Shown here piece after piece: positions 1-10,762 of a DNA stretch of 40,273 nucleotides. The stretch is from Actinomadura darangshiensis (GTDB lineage: Bacteria; Actinomycetota; Actinomycetes; Streptosporangiales; Streptosporangiaceae): contig NZ_SMKY01000051.1 in NCBI RefSeq assembly GCF_004349235.1, positions 1-40,273 on the forward strand. Reading direction: 5' to 3'. The notes beneath the pieces were generated by a model. That model ran no database searches. It saw only the letters and a program-made list of their open reading frames with translations, and had not been told where the DNA came from. Position numbers and translations under genes: made by a program. Positions within the stretch are counted from its first letter, which is position 1; every line of letters starts with the position of its first letter.

Positions 1-102
1 GGCGGCACCTCCTCCGGGGGCGGCTCCGGCGCCATGGCCGACGCCCTGCGCCGGGCGGGCCTGGACAAGGGCCTCCCCGGCAAGGACCGCAAGGGCCGCT
101 GA
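1..102 (+). CDS. C-terminal end of an unidentified protein (5' truncated)
   Basis: An open frame runs from the window edge to a TGA at 100-102. It encodes 33 residues: a Gly/Ser-rich linker followed by a basic tail ending KGLPGKDRKGR. There is too little to assign a family. It converges on the transporter gene, whose stop codon begins only 3 nt downstream, so no separate terminator fits between them. The frame is supported by GC-rich third positions and the clean stop; the function is unknown. Confidence 0.5.
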   Translation, partial: GGTSSGGGSGAMADALRRAGLDKGLPGKDRKGR

Positions 103-105
103 GGA

Positions 106-1278
106 CTACTCGCCGAAGCCGCGCCACCGTCCGTCCGAGCCCGTGTCCGTCGGGGCCTGCGGGCGGACGGGCCGGCGCGGCTGCGGCGGTGCCTGGTCGG
201 GACGGCCGTTGTAGGGGCCCTGGCCGAGCGGGTCGTGCGCGTACGGGGAGCGCTGCGGCGGCACCTGCGGCGGCGGTGCCTGCGGGAGCGGTGCCTGCGG
301 CAGCGGTGCCTGCACGAACTGGGGCCCGCCCAGGGCCGGCCCGCCGACCAGTGAGTTGCCGAACGGGTCGGCCGCGGCGGCCGGGTCGGCGGAGTCGGGC
401 GACTCGTCCGGCTCCTCCGGGATCGGCCGGTGCCGGGGGAACTGCAGGACGGCGATCGCGCCCAGCGCCAGCGCGCCGAGCCGCATCGCGGAGTGCGTCA
501 CGTCCTGCGGCCACTGCTCCGAGTACAGGAACGTGCCCATGGTCAGCAGGTAGGTCTTCGCGCTCACCGTCATCACGGTGGAGACGATCGACACCCGGCA
601 GCGCTGGAACGCCATCACCATGATCCCGAACCCGATGGCCGCCGCGAGCACCGTCAGGTAGGGCCACGGCGTGGCGGCGATCCGCAGGCTGGTGGCGTGC
701 GCGTCGTCGCTCCACCCCTTGATCGCGAGTTCCGCGGTGCCGACCGGGAAGCCGGAGCTCAGCCCGTAGGCGATGCCGGTCACCGGGCGGGCGTGCCGGC
801 CGTCCGGCCGGTAGTCGCCGAGGACCAGGATCAGCACCGGCACCGCGACCGCCGGGGCGACCACCGCCGCGATCTTCCACAGCGGCACGTCCGCCGAGCT
901 GATCGGCTCGTCCCCGCCGAGCGAGGCGGTCAGCAGCAGGATCGCGGCGCCGATCAGCAGCAGGCTGAGCCATTCCCGGCCGGTCAGCCGCTCGCCGAAG
1001 AAGACGAGCGCGATCAGCAGCAGCGGGACGACCCCGGACATGAAGATCGGCACGGCCGTGGACAGCGGCAGGTTCCGCAGCGCCACGATCTGCAGGGTGA
1101 GCCCGCCGAGCACGATGGCCAGGCCGAGCAGGAAGATCCAGTTGCTCACGATCGACCAGACCATGTGCGGGATGCGGTTGCCCCGTACAGCGGGCATCCG
1201 GTCCGCCGCCAGCTTGAAGACGGCGAACCCGAGGTAGTAGAGACCGGTCGCACTGAAGGCCGCGGCTATCCCGTTCAT
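106..1278 (-). CDS. EamA/DMT-family membrane transporter with proline-rich C-terminal tail
   Basis: The 390-residue protein has about nine or ten hydrophobic segments over residues 1-285, arranged as two halves like drug/metabolite transporters; an early stretch resembling EamA sequence (LPLSTAVPIFMSGVVPLLL) lies near residue 75. Residues from about 290 form a cytoplasmic Pro/Gln/Ala-rich tail with PQAPL repeats, which is unusual for the family and probably disordered. The ATG at 1278 is supported by a promoter whose -10 box ends 8 nt upstream and by the lack of a clear ribosome binding site, so the mRNA may be leaderless. The substrate cannot be told from sequence. It stands alone, divergent from tig. 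Confidence 0.8.
   Translation of the reverse strand: MNGIAAAFSATGLYYLGFAVFKLAADRMPAVRGNRIPHMVWSIVSNWIFLLGLAIVLGGLTLQIVALRNLPLSTAVPIFMSGVVPLLLIALVFFGERLTGREWLSLLLIGAAILLLTASLGGDEPISSADVPLWKIAAVVAPAVAVPVLILVLGDYRPDGRHARPVTGIAYGLSSGFPVGTAELAIKGWSDDAHATSLRIAATPWPYLTVLAAAIGFGIMVMAFQRCRVSIVSTVMTVSAKTYLLTMGTFLYSEQWPQDVTHSAMRLGALALGAIAVLQFPRHRPIPEEPDESPDSADPAAAADPFGNSLVGGPALGGPQFVQAPLPQAPLPQAPPPQVPPQRSPYAHDPLGQGPYNGRPDQAPPQPRRPVRPQAPTDTGSDGRWRGFGE
274..318. repeat. Three 15-bp tandem repeats in the transporter tail
   Basis: The units at 274-288, 289-303 and 304-318 share the core cggtgcctgc and encode the PQAPL repeats on the minus strand. The period is a multiple of three, so copy-number change would keep the frame. 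Confidence 0.75.
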
Positions 1279-1286
1279 CCCGGACG

Positions 1287-1315
1287 AGTATGGGGGTTCC
1301 GGTGCTTATTGTCAC
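1287..1315 (-). promoter_or_regulatory. Promoter of the EamA transporter (probably leaderless)
   Basis: On the minus strand GTGACA (1310-1315) and CATACT (1287-1292) are separated by 17 nt, close to the housekeeping sigma pattern. The -10 box ends 8 nt before the ATG at 1278, so transcription should start at or next to the start codon. Confidence 0.55.
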
Positions 1316-1471
1316 TGCCGGTGCGGCGCCGTTGACGCGGATTCGCCGGGGTCGCGTGCGTCCGATGTCCGCACCCGGCGCCGCTACCCCATAGACTTGG
1401 CCGCGCGTAGGCGCGGAAGCCGTATTTCGGCGTGCCCGCGCCGCTGAGAGACTGACCGGCCGAGCAACGTG

Positions 1472-1488
1472 GCGCAGCTCCGCTGCGC
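1472..1488 (+). other. Hairpin in the tig upstream region
   Basis: A perfect 7-bp stem GCGCAGC/GCTGCGC with a TCC loop lies 86 nt before the tig start. The 296-nt gap between the divergent transporter and tig also holds a possible -10 box TAGACT at 1392-1397. No tRNA-like TPsiC arm was found. The hairpin may be in the 5' UTR; its role is unknown. Confidence 0.35.
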
Positions 1489-1574
1489 GGCGGCCGAGGG
1501 CTCGCAGGCACACAGGTACAGAACGCGTCGAACGCCGCGGCCGAGACAGCGCCCGATCAAGGAGACCGACCCCA

Positions 1575-3101
1575 GTGAAGACCGATGTCGAGGAGCTGAC
1601 CCCCACCCGGGTCAAGCTCACCGTCGAGGTTCCGTTCGACGAGCTCAAGCCGAACCTCGACAAGGCGTACAAGGAGATCTCGCAGCAGGTGCGGATCAAG
1701 GGCTTCCGGCCCGGCAAGGTCCCCGCCCCGCTGATCGACAAGTACGTCGGCCGGGGTGCGGTCCTGCAGGAGGCGGTCAACGACGCGCTTCCCGAGCTGT
1801 ACGGCCGCGCCGTCGAGGAGTCCGAGATCTTCGTGCTCGGGCAGCCCGACGTCGAGGTGACCGAGCTGGAGGACGGCACCCAGTTCGCGTTCACCGCCGA
1901 GGTCGACATCCGGCCGAAGTTCGAGGTGCCCGACTACGACGGCCTCGAGGTCGTCGTGGACGACGCCGAGGTCACCGACGAGCAGGTCCAGGAGACCATC
2001 GACAACCTGCGCGAGCGGTTCGCGTCGCTGACCGGCGCTGAGCGCGCCGCCGAGGAGGGCGACTTCGCCACCATCGACATGGTCGCGAAGATCGACGGCG
2101 AGGAGGTCGAGGACGCCTCCACGACCGGCTACTCCTACGAGGTCGGCAGCAAGTCCGCCATCGAGGGCCTGGACGACGTGCTCGTCGGCCTCGCCGCGGG
2201 CGACGACAAGACGTTCACCAGCGCCCTGCCCGGCGGCGAGCACGCCGGCGAGGACGCCGAGATCACCGTCACGGTGCAGAGCGTCAAGGTGAAGAACCTG
2301 CCCGACCTGGACGACGAGTTCGCCCAGCTCGCCAGCGAGTTCGACACGATCGACGAGCTGCGCGACGACGTCCGCACGCGGCTCGGCCGCCAGGTCAAGA
2401 TGCAGCAGCTGTCCGAGGCGCGCGACAAGGCCCTCGAGGCGCTGCTGGAGAAGGTCGAGATCCCGCTCCCCGACAAGGTCGTGGAGGAGGAGGTCGACCG
2501 GCGCAACCAGCAGCTGGAGCAGCAGCTGCAGATGGCCGGCATGTCCAAGGCCGACTACCTCAAGGAAGAGGAGAAGTCCGAGGAGGACTTCGACTCCGAC
2601 GTCGCCGACGCCGCCCGGCTCGCGGTCAAGGGCGGGTTCGTGCTCGACCAGCTCGCCGTCCAGGAGGAGCTGAACGTCGAGAACGAGGAGCTCAGCGAAT
2701 ACGTCGTCTCGCAGGCGATGCAGATGGGCGTGCAGCCGCAGCAGCTCGCCGAGTACCTCACGCAGAACAACCAGCTGCCCGCGATCGTCTCGGAGGTGCT
2801 GCGCAGCAAGGCGCTGAACCTCGTCGTCGAGCACGTCACGGTCAAGGACGAGTCCGGCAACGAGATCGACGTCGACGCCGTCCAGCGCGAGCTGAACGGC
2901 GAGACCGAGACCGCCCAGGCCGAGGACGAAGCGGACGCCGCCGAGGAGACCCCCGCGGACACGTCCGAGACCCCCGCGGAGACGGCTGAGACCCCCGCGG
3001 AGACGGCTGAGACCCCCGCGGAGACGGCTGACGCCGCCGCTGAGGAGGCCCCCGCCGCCGAGGCGAAGGACGACCAGGAGACCGAGGCCAAGGACGCCTA
3101 A
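1575..3101 (+). CDS. tig: Trigger factor, ribosome-associated chaperone and peptidyl-prolyl isomerase
   Basis: Trigger factor binds at the ribosomal exit tunnel and shields nascent chains. Here the N-terminal ribosome-binding domain (about 1-115) carries the signature GFRPGKVP at residues 43-50. An FKBP-like isomerase domain follows (about 150-240), then a helical C-terminal arm domain to about 435. The remaining 70 residues are an Ala/Glu/Thr-rich acidic tail with ETPAETA repeats, which makes the 508-residue protein longer than the usual 430-470. The GTG start follows AAGGAGACC at 1559-1567 with normal spacing. It leads the folding and proteolysis block with clpP1P2 and clpX, and a strong hairpin follows it. 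Confidence 0.97.
   Translation: MKTDVEELTPTRVKLTVEVPFDELKPNLDKAYKEISQQVRIKGFRPGKVPAPLIDKYVGRGAVLQEAVNDALPELYGRAVEESEIFVLGQPDVEVTELEDGTQFAFTAEVDIRPKFEVPDYDGLEVVVDDAEVTDEQVQETIDNLRERFASLTGAERAAEEGDFATIDMVAKIDGEEVEDASTTGYSYEVGSKSAIEGLDDVLVGLAAGDDKTFTSALPGGEHAGEDAEITVTVQSVKVKNLPDLDDEFAQLASEFDTIDELRDDVRTRLGRQVKMQQLSEARDKALEALLEKVEIPLPDKVVEEEVDRRNQQLEQQLQMAGMSKADYLKEEEKSEEDFDSDVADAARLAVKGGFVLDQLAVQEELNVENEELSEYVVSQAMQMGVQPQQLAEYLTQNNQLPAIVSEVLRSKALNLVVEHVTVKDESGNEIDVDAVQRELNGETETAQAEDEADAAEETPADTSETPAETAETPAETAETPAETADAAAEEAPAAEAKDDQETEAKDA
2946..3029. repeat. Four 21-bp tandem repeats in the tig 3' end
   Basis: Units start at 2946, 2967, 2988 and 3009. The last three are identical and the first differs only near its end. 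Each encodes ETPAETA (ETPADTS in the first), and the 21-bp period preserves the frame. Confidence 0.9.
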
Positions 3102-3132
3102 GACGTTCTGGACGTTCTCCCGCACATCGGGC

Positions 3133-3165
3133 ACGCCCCGCATCCGTACGACGGGTGCGGGGCGT
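3133..3165 (+). terminator. Terminator after tig
   Basis: A 14-bp stem (ACGCCCCGCATCCG, 3133-3146, with one G-T pair) encloses the loop TACGA 32 nt after the tig stop. There is no T tract, as is common in high-GC actinobacteria. Confidence 0.75.
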
Positions 3166-3242
3166 CCCGCGTCGGGGGGTGCGCGGGCCGCCGGGCCGGC
3201 GAGAACCGTCCCGTCCGCGCGAGTCGGGCGGGACGCCACGGG

Positions 3243-3258
3243 TACGCCCCTGGCGAAA
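3243..3258 (+). promoter_or_regulatory. Putative ClgR operator upstream of clpP1P2
   Basis: The sequence TACGCCCCTGGCGAAA contains CGC-N5-GCG, the core reported for ClgR, the activator of clp genes in Streptomyces and Corynebacterium, with A/T flanks on both sides. It lies about 85 nt before the clpP1 start and about 38 nt upstream of a possible -10 (TTAATG, 3296-3301), a suitable place for an activator. The assignment rests on motif and position. Confidence 0.5.
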
Positions 3259-3343
3259 AGCCGGGCCCACGGGCTTAAGCGGGCCCGTGAGCGCGTTAAT
3301 GTCCAAGCATCCGAACCGATTAAAAGGACCGGAGGAACACCGG

Positions 3344-3982
3344 GTGAGCATGCCTCCGACTTTCGACGAGTCGTCGCGTATCCAGGCGCGGGGCGCCGAG
3401 GCGCCCCTGTCGCCCCTGGGCGACCAGCTGTTCCAGCGGCTGCTCCGCGAGCGCATCGTCTTCCTCGGCCAGCAGGTCGACGATGACATCGCCAACCGCA
3501 TCTGCGCCGAGCTCCTGCTGCTGTCGGCCGAGGACGGCCGCCGCGACATCACGATCTACATCAACTCGCCAGGCGGTTCCGTCACCGCCGGCATGGCGAT
3601 CTACGACATCATGAAGTACGTCCCGAACGACATCGTCACGGTGGGCATGGGCCTGGCCGCGTCGATGGGCCAGTTCCTGCTGTGCGCCGGCACCACGGGC
3701 AAGCGCTACGCCCTGCCGCACGCGCGGATCATGATGCACCAGCCGTCCGGCGGCATCGGCGGCACGGCCTCCGACATCAAGATCCAGGCCGAGCAGATGC
3801 TGTATGTGAAGAAGACGCTCGCCGAGAAGATCGCCGAACACACCGGCCAGTCGCTCGACCAGATCGAGCGCGACTCCGACCGCGACCGCTGGTTCACCGC
3901 CGACGAGGCCAAGGACTACGGGTTGGTGGACCACGTGGTGCTCAGTGCCACCCAGGTGCCCTCCGAGGGCACCGTCTCCTGA
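3344..3982 (+). CDS. clpP1: ATP-dependent Clp protease proteolytic subunit ClpP1
   Basis: This serine protease forms the degradation chamber that works with ClpX or ClpC. The triad is visible: Ser107 in GLAASMGQ, His132 in IMMHQP and Asp181 in DRDRW, with the same 25- and 49-residue spacing as E. coli ClpP. The 212-residue size is normal. GTG at 3344 is chosen because GGAGG (3331-3335) lies 8 nt upstream; an in-frame ATG at 3350 is possible. The open frame extends further upstream, but that part is low-complexity and crosses the promoter region. clpP2 follows after 28 nt, so the two subunits are almost certainly co-transcribed and assemble as a mixed tetradecamer, as known for actinobacterial pairs. 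Confidence 0.97.
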   Translation: MSMPPTFDESSRIQARGAEAPLSPLGDQLFQRLLRERIVFLGQQVDDDIANRICAELLLLSAEDGRRDITIYINSPGGSVTAGMAIYDIMKYVPNDIVTVGMGLAASMGQFLLCAGTTGKRYALPHARIMMHQPSGGIGGTASDIKIQAEQMLYVKKTLAEKIAEHTGQSLDQIERDSDRDRWFTADEAKDYGLVDHVVLSATQVPSEGTVS

Positions 3983-4010
3983 CGACCTGAACACTTATCG
4001 GAGGCACACA

Positions 4011-4706
4011 GTGAGCGACCTCATGCGACCCGGATTCAGCGATCTGGTCCGCCCCGGCGTGCACGCGGGCGGATCCCCGAAGCCGGTCGACGACCGCTAC
4101 ATCATTCCGTCGTTCGTCGAGCGCACCACGTACGGGGTCAAGGAGATGAACCCGTACAACAAGCTGTTCGAGGAGCGCATCATCTTCCTCGGCGTGCAGA
4201 TCGACGACGCGTCCGCCAACGACGTGATGGCCCAGCTGATCACGCTGGAGTCCATCGACCCGGACCGCGACATCAGCATCTACATCAACTCGCCCGGCGG
4301 CTCGTTCACCGCCATGACGGCGATCTACGACACGATGCAGTTCGTCAAGCCCGACATCCAGACGGTCTGCATCGGCCAGGCCGCGTCCGCCGCGGCGGTG
4401 CTGCTCGGGGCCGGCACGGCGGGCAAGCGGGCGGCGCTGCCCAACTCGCGGATCCTGATCCACCAGCCCGCGACCGAGGGCACCTACGGCCAGTCCAGCG
4501 ACATCGAGATCCAGGCCCGCGAGATCATGCGGATCCGCGAGCTGCTGGAGACGATCCTGGCCGAGCACAGCGGCAAGGCCATCGAGGAGGTCCGCCGCGA
4601 CATCGAGCGCGACAAGATCCTCACCGCGGACGAGGCGAAGGACTACGGTCTCATCGACGACGTCTTCGCCAGCAGGAAGCGGAAAGCAGAGGTAGTGTCG
4701 TCCTGA
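4011..4706 (+). CDS. clpP2: ATP-dependent Clp protease proteolytic subunit ClpP2
   Basis: This is the second ClpP paralogue, with an intact triad: Ser126 in GQAASAAA, His151 in ILIHQP and Asp201 in ERDK; the His-Asp stretch is one residue longer than in ClpP1. The 231-residue length includes an N-terminal extension of about 20 residues relative to ClpP1, probably a propeptide. The GTG start follows CGGAGG at 3999-4004. Sequence differences from ClpP1 at the substrate loops agree with different partner roles in a hetero-oligomer. It is second in the clpP1P2 operon; clpX starts 173 nt downstream. Confidence 0.97.
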   Translation: MSDLMRPGFSDLVRPGVHAGGSPKPVDDRYIIPSFVERTTYGVKEMNPYNKLFEERIIFLGVQIDDASANDVMAQLITLESIDPDRDISIYINSPGGSFTAMTAIYDTMQFVKPDIQTVCIGQAASAAAVLLGAGTAGKRAALPNSRILIHQPATEGTYGQSSDIEIQAREIMRIRELLETILAEHSGKAIEEVRRDIERDKILTADEAKDYGLIDDVFASRKRKAEVVSS

Positions 4707-4879
4707 GACGGCACCAGGACGAGGGAGTCCCCGAGCCCGGCCGTCACACTTCCGGGCGAGGGGCTTTCCAAGTCCGCTGGAGGCGGTAACGTCGAATCCA
4801 ACGTCGTAAGCCTTCGGGACGCAATCCAGCTGCGCCGCATCCTTCAAGGCGGGCGGCCCCACGAAAAGGAGACGGTTGG

Positions 4880-6154
<1,275 letters not shown>

Positions 6155-6159
6155 ACAGC

Positions 6160-6198
6160 GGAATGCGCGACGCCCCGGCCGGGGGCGTCGCGCGTTCC
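6160..6198 (+). terminator. Bidirectional terminator between clpX and the response regulator
   Basis: A 17-bp stem (6160-6176 with 6182-6198, one G-T pair) encloses a 5-nt loop and begins 5 nt after the clpX stop. It lies between converging genes and could stop both transcripts. Confidence 0.8.
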
Positions 6199-6268
6199 AG
6201 GCATGTGTCCGCGCCCAGCGGCGACTGTTCGAAGCGGCCTCAGCCACGCACGCGAGCGCGCCACCTGA

Positions 6269-6324
6269 CCGGTGAGGCGAAGCCGGAGGCCAGCCTCACC
6301 GGGAGGATCGCGAAGCGATTCGCG
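6269..6324. repeat. Two adjacent inverted repeats in the clpX/response-regulator gap
   Basis: CCGGTGAGG (6269-6277) pairs perfectly with CCTCACCGG (6294-6302), and CGCGAA (6309-6314) pairs with TTCGCG (6319-6324). They may form further terminator hairpins for the minus-strand operon or belong to an extragenic repeat family. Confidence 0.5.
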
Positions 6325-6385
6325 TTCGCACCAGGCCAGGTCACGGAGCGAGCCGCTAGGCGAGCGTCGTGGGCCTGGACTGCGA

Positions 6386-7042
6386 TCAACGCTGCGTGGA
6401 TTCGCCGAGGCCGGCTTCGCGGGCGACGACGATGGCCTGGGCGCGGTCCGCGACGTGCAGCTTCATGAAGATGTTCGAGACGTGGTTGCGGACGGTCTTC
6501 TGGCTGAGGAAGAGCGTCCCGGCGATCTCGGCGTTGTTGCGGCCCTGCGCGATCAGTTCGAGGACCTCCCGCTCCCGCTCGGTGAGCTCGGGGAACGCGG
6601 CCTGCCGCGGGTCGGGCATGTCGGTGAAGTAGGTGAGCACCCGGCGCGCGATCTCGGGGCCGTAGATGGCCTCGCCCGCCGCGACCGCCTTCACCGCGCG
6701 GGCGATCTCCTCGGCGCCCGACTCCTTCAGCAGGTAGCCGCGGGCGCCGGCGCGCATCGCCGCGAAGACGGAGTCGTCGTCGCGGAACATCGTCAGCACC
6801 AGCACGCCGATGCGCGGGCTGGTGCGGGTGATGGTCCGGGTGGCCTCGATGCCGTTGCCGCCGGGCATGTGCAGGTCCATCACGACGACGTCCGGCTGCA
6901 GATCGGCCGCCAGCTTCACCGCTTCCGGCCCGTTCTCGGCCTCGCCGACGACCTCCACGCCGAGTGCCTGCAGCAGCCCCTTCAGCCCCTGCCGGAACAC
7001 CGGGTGGTCATCGGTGATGAGGACCCGGATGGTCTCCGTCAT
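6386..7042 (-). CDS. LuxR/NarL-family response regulator
   Basis: The 218-residue protein has a receiver domain with acidic pair Asp11/Asp12, phospho-acceptor Asp56 in VVVMDLHMP, Thr84 and Lys106, followed by a LuxR helix-turn-helix at about 150-210 ([15 protein letters not shown]...[14 protein letters not shown]). It should be phosphorylated by the upstream kinase and bind DNA as a dimer. The ATG at 7042 overlaps the kinase stop as ATGA, so translation is coupled. The open frame continues upstream through the kinase gene, but that part is an out-of-frame shadow. Target genes are unknown. Confidence 0.95.
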   Translation of the reverse strand: MTETIRVLITDDHPVFRQGLKGLLQALGVEVVGEAENGPEAVKLAADLQPDVVVMDLHMPGGNGIEATRTITRTSPRIGVLVLTMFRDDDSVFAAMRAGARGYLLKESGAEEIARAVKAVAAGEAIYGPEIARRVLTYFTDMPDPRQAAFPELTEREREVLELIAQGRNNAEIAGTLFLSQKTVRNHVSNIFMKLHVADRAQAIVVAREAGLGESTQR

Positions 7043-7848
7043 CTCCCGCCCTTTCCGGTCGAGGGACGATGATACCCGGCGGCGGTCTCCGCGGCGGCGA
7101 CCGGGAGGCGGACGGTGACGACGGTGCCCCCGCCGTTGCGGGAGGCGATGACGCAGTTTCCACCGACCTCGGCGGCCCACTCCTTCATCGAGGCCAGGCC
7201 GTGCCGCGGCCGCGGCTGCCCGCCGTTGCGGGCGGCGTCCGGCAGGCCGGGGCCGGTGTCGGCGACCATGAGATGCAGTTCGCTGTCGCGGCTCAGCCGG
7301 ACCATCGCGGTGCTGTCGGGGGCGTGCAGCCGGACGTTCGTCAGCGCCTCCTGCGCGATCCGGTACGCGGCGACCTCCACGGCGGCGGGCAGCCCGGCGG
7401 GCTCTCCGTCGAACCGGACGTCCACCCGCCCGCCGCAGCCCTCCGCGAACGACTCGATGGCCGCGACGAGGCCGAGGTCGTCCAGCGCGGGCGGCCGCAG
7501 CCCGTGCGCGAGGTCCCGGATCTCGCCGACGGCGGTCGCGAGCCGGTTCCGGACCTCGGCGAGCAGCGGATCGGTCCGCTCCGGCTCGCAGGCGAGCGTG
7601 ATGCGCGCCGCGTCCAGCGACATCGCGAGGCTGGCGAGGGTCGGCCCGAGCCCGTCGTGCAGGTCGTGCCGGAGCCGCCGCCGCTCCTCCTCCCGGGTGG
7701 CGAGGATCCGCTCCCGGGAGCGCTGCAGGTCCGCGGTGAGGGTGCGGAGGTGAGGGAGGGTCGCGGCACGCGCCGCCACGGCCCCCGCGGTGAACGCGCC
7801 GGCCAGCACGGCGGCGCGTGCCAGTACCGCTCGCATCCCGTCCCTCAC
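7039..7848 (-). CDS. NarL-type sensor histidine kinase (short)
   Basis: The 269-residue kinase has one short hydrophobic segment (about 8-31), then a HisKA_3 helix with the phospho-acceptor probably His64 (RHDLHDGLGPTL), and a HATPase domain with an N box (AQEALTNVRLHA) and a G box (ADTGPGLP). There is no extracellular sensor domain and no PAS or GAF domain, so the signal is probably sensed in or near the membrane or by a partner. The frame opens with GTG at 7848; the ATG at 7836 is an alternative with a better placed GAGGG. It is co-translated with the response regulator downstream. Confidence 0.93.
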   Translation of the reverse strand: MRDGMRAVLARAAVLAGAFTAGAVAARAATLPHLRTLTADLQRSRERILATREEERRRLRHDLHDGLGPTLASLAMSLDAARITLACEPERTDPLLAEVRNRLATAVGEIRDLAHGLRPPALDDLGLVAAIESFAEGCGGRVDVRFDGEPAGLPAAVEVAAYRIAQEALTNVRLHAPDSTAMVRLSRDSELHLMVADTGPGLPDAARNGGQPRPRHGLASMKEWAAEVGGNCVIASRNGGGTVVTVRLPVAAAETAAGYHRPSTGKGGR

Positions 7849-7904
7849 CTTCCGCCCCGACGCGGGCCATTGACACCACCCTTTCCGGCGGGGCGGCCCG
7901 GTGT

Positions 7905-7915
7905 CAGGTGACCTG
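7905..7915. promoter_or_regulatory. Perfect 11-bp palindrome in the kinase/valS divergent region
   Basis: CAGGTGACCTG lies 57 nt upstream of the kinase start and 110 nt before valS. It could be an operator for the two-component operon. No regulator is assigned. Confidence 0.3.
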
Positions 7916-8011
7916 TGTCCCGACCGCCACGGGAAAACGCTCTCTGGGACGGTTCGACGATGCTTCCCGGCGGTTCGCGGCGTCCCGGGCGCCGCACTCC
8001 CGCGGTCCCCG

Positions 8012-8017
8012 TAGAAT
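8012..8017 (+). promoter_or_regulatory. -10 box of valS (leaderless start)
   Basis: TAGAAT ends 8 nt before GTG 8026, placing transcription start at or next to the start codon. No good -35 and no ribosome binding site is visible. Confidence 0.5.
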
Positions 8018-8025
8018 CGTCAGCC

Positions 8026-10647
8026 GTGACACAGCCCAGCACTGAGCGCGGCCAGGGGGCCGCCGCGGACGTCGACCTGCCCACCCAGTACCGACCGGCC
8101 GATGTCGAGGGCCGGCTCTACGAGCGGTGGGTATCGGCGGGGCTGTTCACCGCCGACCCGGCGCGCGCCCCGCAGAGGCCCGCGTTCTCGATCGTGATCC
8201 CGCCGCCGAACGTCACCGGTTCGCTGCACATGGGGCACGCCCTCGACCACTCCATCCAGGACACCCTCGTCCGGCGGCGCCGCATGCAGGGCCACGAGAC
8301 CGCGTGGGTGCCCGGCATGGACCACGCGGGCATCGCCACGCAGAACGTGGTGGAGCGCGAACTGGCCAAGGAGGGCGTCTCGCGGCACGACCTCGGGCGC
8401 GCCGACTTCCTCGAACGGGTCTGGCAGTGGAAGGCGGAGTCCGGCGGCCGGATCCTCGGCCAGATGCGCCGCCTCGGCGACAGCGTCGACTGGACGCGCG
8501 AGGCGTTCACGATGGACGACGACCGCGCCCGCGCCGTCCGGACGATCTTCAAGCGGCTGTTCGACGACGGGCTGATCTACCGCGCCGAGCGCATCATCAA
8601 CTGGTGCCCGCGCTGCCTGACGGCCCTGTCCGACATCGAGGTCGAGCACGACGAGGTCGACGGCGAGCTGGTCTCCCTCCGGTACGGGGCGGGCGACGAC
8701 GAGATCGTCGTGGCGACCACGCGGGCGGAGACGATGCTCGGCGACACCGCCGTGGCCGTCCACCCGGAGGACGCCCGCTACGCGCACATGGTCGGCCGGG
8801 AGATCGAGCTTCCGCTGACCGGCCGCCGCATCCCGGTCGTCGCCGACGAGCACGTCGACCCGTCGTTCGGCACCGGCGCGGTCAAGGTGACCCCGGCGCA
8901 CGACCCGAACGACTTCGAGATCGGACGCAGGCACGCGCTGCCGTCCCTGTCGGTCATGGACGAGCGCGGCATCGTCACCGCGCCCGGCCCGTTCGAGGGG
9001 CTCGACCGGTTCGAGGCGCGCCCGGCGGTCGTCGCCGCGCTGCGGGAGCAGGGCCGGATCGTCAAGGAGGTCCGCCCGTACAAGCACTCGGTCGGGCACT
9101 GCCAGCGCTGCTCCACGGTCGTCGAGCCGCGCGTGTCGCTGCAGTGGTTCGTGAAGGTCGAGTCGCTGGCGCGGGCCGCCGGCGACGCCGTCCGCGACGG
9201 CCGCGTGAAGATCCACCCGCCGGAGATGGCGGCCCGCTACTTCGAGTGGGTCGACAACATGCACGACTGGTGCATCAGCCGGCAGCTGTGGTGGGGGCAC
9301 CGCATCCCGGTCTGGTACGGGCCGGACGGCGAGGTCGTCTGCCCGGCCCCCGGCGAGGAGCCGCCCGCCGGCTGGACGCAGGACACCGACGTCCTCGACA
9401 CGTGGTTCTCCTCCGCGCTGTGGCCGTTCTCCACGCTCGGCTGGCCGGACGAGACACCCGAGCTGAAGCGGTTCTATCCGACGTCCGTCCTGGTGACGGG
9501 CTACGACATCCTGTTCTTCTGGGTCGCCCGCATGATGATGTTCGGGCTGTACGCGATGGACGGCGTCCAGCCGTTCGACACGATCGCCCTGCACGGGATG
9601 GTGCGCGACCAGTTCGGCAAGAAGATGTCCAAGTCGTTCGGGAACGTCGTCGACCCGCTCGACTGGATCGAGCGCTACGGCGCCGACGCGACCCGCTTCA
9701 CGCTGCTGCGCGGCGCGAATCCTGGCGGCGACGTCCCGGTGGCCGAGGAGTGGGCACAGGGGTCGCGCAACTTCTGCAACAAGCTGTGGAACGCGACCCG
9801 GTTCGCGCTCATCAACGGCGCGCACGTCCGCGGCGAGATGCCTGCGGAGGTGTCCACCGTGGACGCCTGGATCCTGTCGCGCCTCCAGGCCGTCGTCTCC
9901 GAGGTGGACGCGCACCTGGAGTCCTACGACTTCGCCAAGGCGTGCGAGGCGCTCTACCACTTCGCGTGGGACGAGGTCTGCGACTGGTACGTCGAGCTGG
10001 CCAAGGTGCAGCTCGCCGACGACCGGGCCGAGGCGACGCGGCGTGTGCTCGGCGAGGTGCTCGACAACCTGCTGCGGCTGCTGCACCCGGTCGTCCCGTT
10101 CGTCACCGAGGAGCTGTGGACGTCCCTCACCGGCGAGGAGACGGTCGTCACCGCGCCGTGGCCGGCCGCCGACACGGGCCGGGCGGACGGCGGCGCCGAG
10201 CAGCTGGTCGGCTCGCTCCAGCGGATGGTGACCGAGGTGCGCCGCTTCCGCGCCGACCAGGGGCTCAAGCCGGGCCAGCGGGTCGCCGCGCGGATCGAGT
10301 GGAACGGCTCGGCGCTGCACCGCCACGAGGACGGCATCCGCGCGCTGCTGCGCCTCACCGAGCCGGGCGACGCCTTCTCCTCGACGGCGTCCCTGCCGGT
10401 CGAGGACCTGAAGGTGTACCTCGACACGGCCGGCGTCATCGACGTCGCCGCCGAGCGCAAGCGGCTGGAGAAGGACCTGGCCGCCGCGCGCAAGGAGGTC
10501 GACCAGGCGCGCCGCAAGCTCGGCAACGAGGCGTTCATGGCGAAGGCGCCCGAGGCGGTCGTGGCGAAGAACCGGGACCGGCTCGGCCAGGCGGAGGCCG
10601 GCATCGCCCGCCTGGAGGCGCAGCTCGCCGCGCTTCCGGCCGGCTGA
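8026..10647 (+). CDS. valS: Valyl-tRNA synthetase
   Basis: This class I synthetase charges tRNA-Val with valine. The HIGH-type motif is HMGH at residues 68-71 and the KMSKS loop is KKMSKS with KMSKS at 533-537. The editing domain lies between, the anticodon-binding domain follows, and the C-terminal 65 residues form the ValRS coiled coil ([16 protein letters not shown]...). The 873-residue length is normal. The open frame begins at 7915, but the added 37 residues are low-complexity and overlap a good -10 box, so GTG at 8026 is preferred. No T-box leader is visible. It is divergent from the two-component system. Confidence 0.97.
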   Translation: MTQPSTERGQGAAADVDLPTQYRPADVEGRLYERWVSAGLFTADPARAPQRPAFSIVIPPPNVTGSLHMGHALDHSIQDTLVRRRRMQGHETAWVPGMDHAGIATQNVVERELAKEGVSRHDLGRADFLERVWQWKAESGGRILGQMRRLGDSVDWTREAFTMDDDRARAVRTIFKRLFDDGLIYRAERIINWCPRCLTALSDIEVEHDEVDGELVSLRYGAGDDEIVVATTRAETMLGDTAVAVHPEDARYAHMVGREIELPLTGRRIPVVADEHVDPSFGTGAVKVTPAHDPNDFEIGRRHALPSLSVMDERGIVTAPGPFEGLDRFEARPAVVAALREQGRIVKEVRPYKHSVGHCQRCSTVVEPRVSLQWFVKVESLARAAGDAVRDGRVKIHPPEMAARYFEWVDNMHDWCISRQLWWGHRIPVWYGPDGEVVCPAPGEEPPAGWTQDTDVLDTWFSSALWPFSTLGWPDETPELKRFYPTSVLVTGYDILFFWVARMMMFGLYAMDGVQPFDTIALHGMVRDQFGKKMSKSFGNVVDPLDWIERYGADATRFTLLRGANPGGDVPVAEEWAQGSRNFCNKLWNATRFALINGAHVRGEMPAEVSTVDAWILSRLQAVVSEVDAHLESYDFAKACEALYHFAWDEVCDWYVELAKVQLADDRAEATRRVLGEVLDNLLRLLHPVVPFVTEELWTSLTGEETVVTAPWPAADTGRADGGAEQLVGSLQRMVTEVRRFRADQGLKPGQRVAARIEWNGSALHRHEDGIRALLRLTEPGDAFSSTASLPVEDLKVYLDTAGVIDVAAERKRLEKDLAAARKEVDQARRKLGNEAFMAKAPEAVVAKNRDRLGQAEAGIARLEAQLAALPAG

Positions 10648-10707
10648 CCCCGGCGCCGGTGCGACGCCGACACGGCGATCTTTCCCCGCGGCGAGGGCCC
10701 GCGCGGT

Positions 10708-10713
10708 TACGAT
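10708..10713 (+). promoter_or_regulatory. Possible -10 box of the GTGP-repeat protein gene
   Basis: TACGAT lies 49 nt before ATG 10763, predicting a 5' UTR of about 43 nt that contains CGGGAG near the start. No good -35 is visible. Confidence 0.3.
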
Positions 10714-10762
10714 CCGGTTGGGCTCGCGGGCTTTTGGCGGTACTTGAACCATCGGGAGTGCA

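Noticed and set aside
1390-1500. tRNA gene between the transporter and tig
   Set aside because: There is no TPsiC arm, no anticodon stem and no acceptor pairing; only a small hairpin.
3155-3343. Longer clpP1 N-terminus
   Set aside because: It would cover the promoter and ClgR-like site and adds non-homologous residues; GGAGG points to GTG 3344.
7043-7879. Response regulator fused to an upstream N-terminal half
   Set aside because: The extra part reads the kinase gene in the wrong frame; the ATGA overlap at 7039-7042 sets the true start.
7915-8025. Longer valS N-terminus
   Set aside because: The 37 extra residues are low-complexity and cover the TAGAAT box; ValRS homology begins after GTG 8026.
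7849-8025. T-box riboswitch before valS
   Set aside because: No T-box core or specifier loop is visible and the start looks leaderless.
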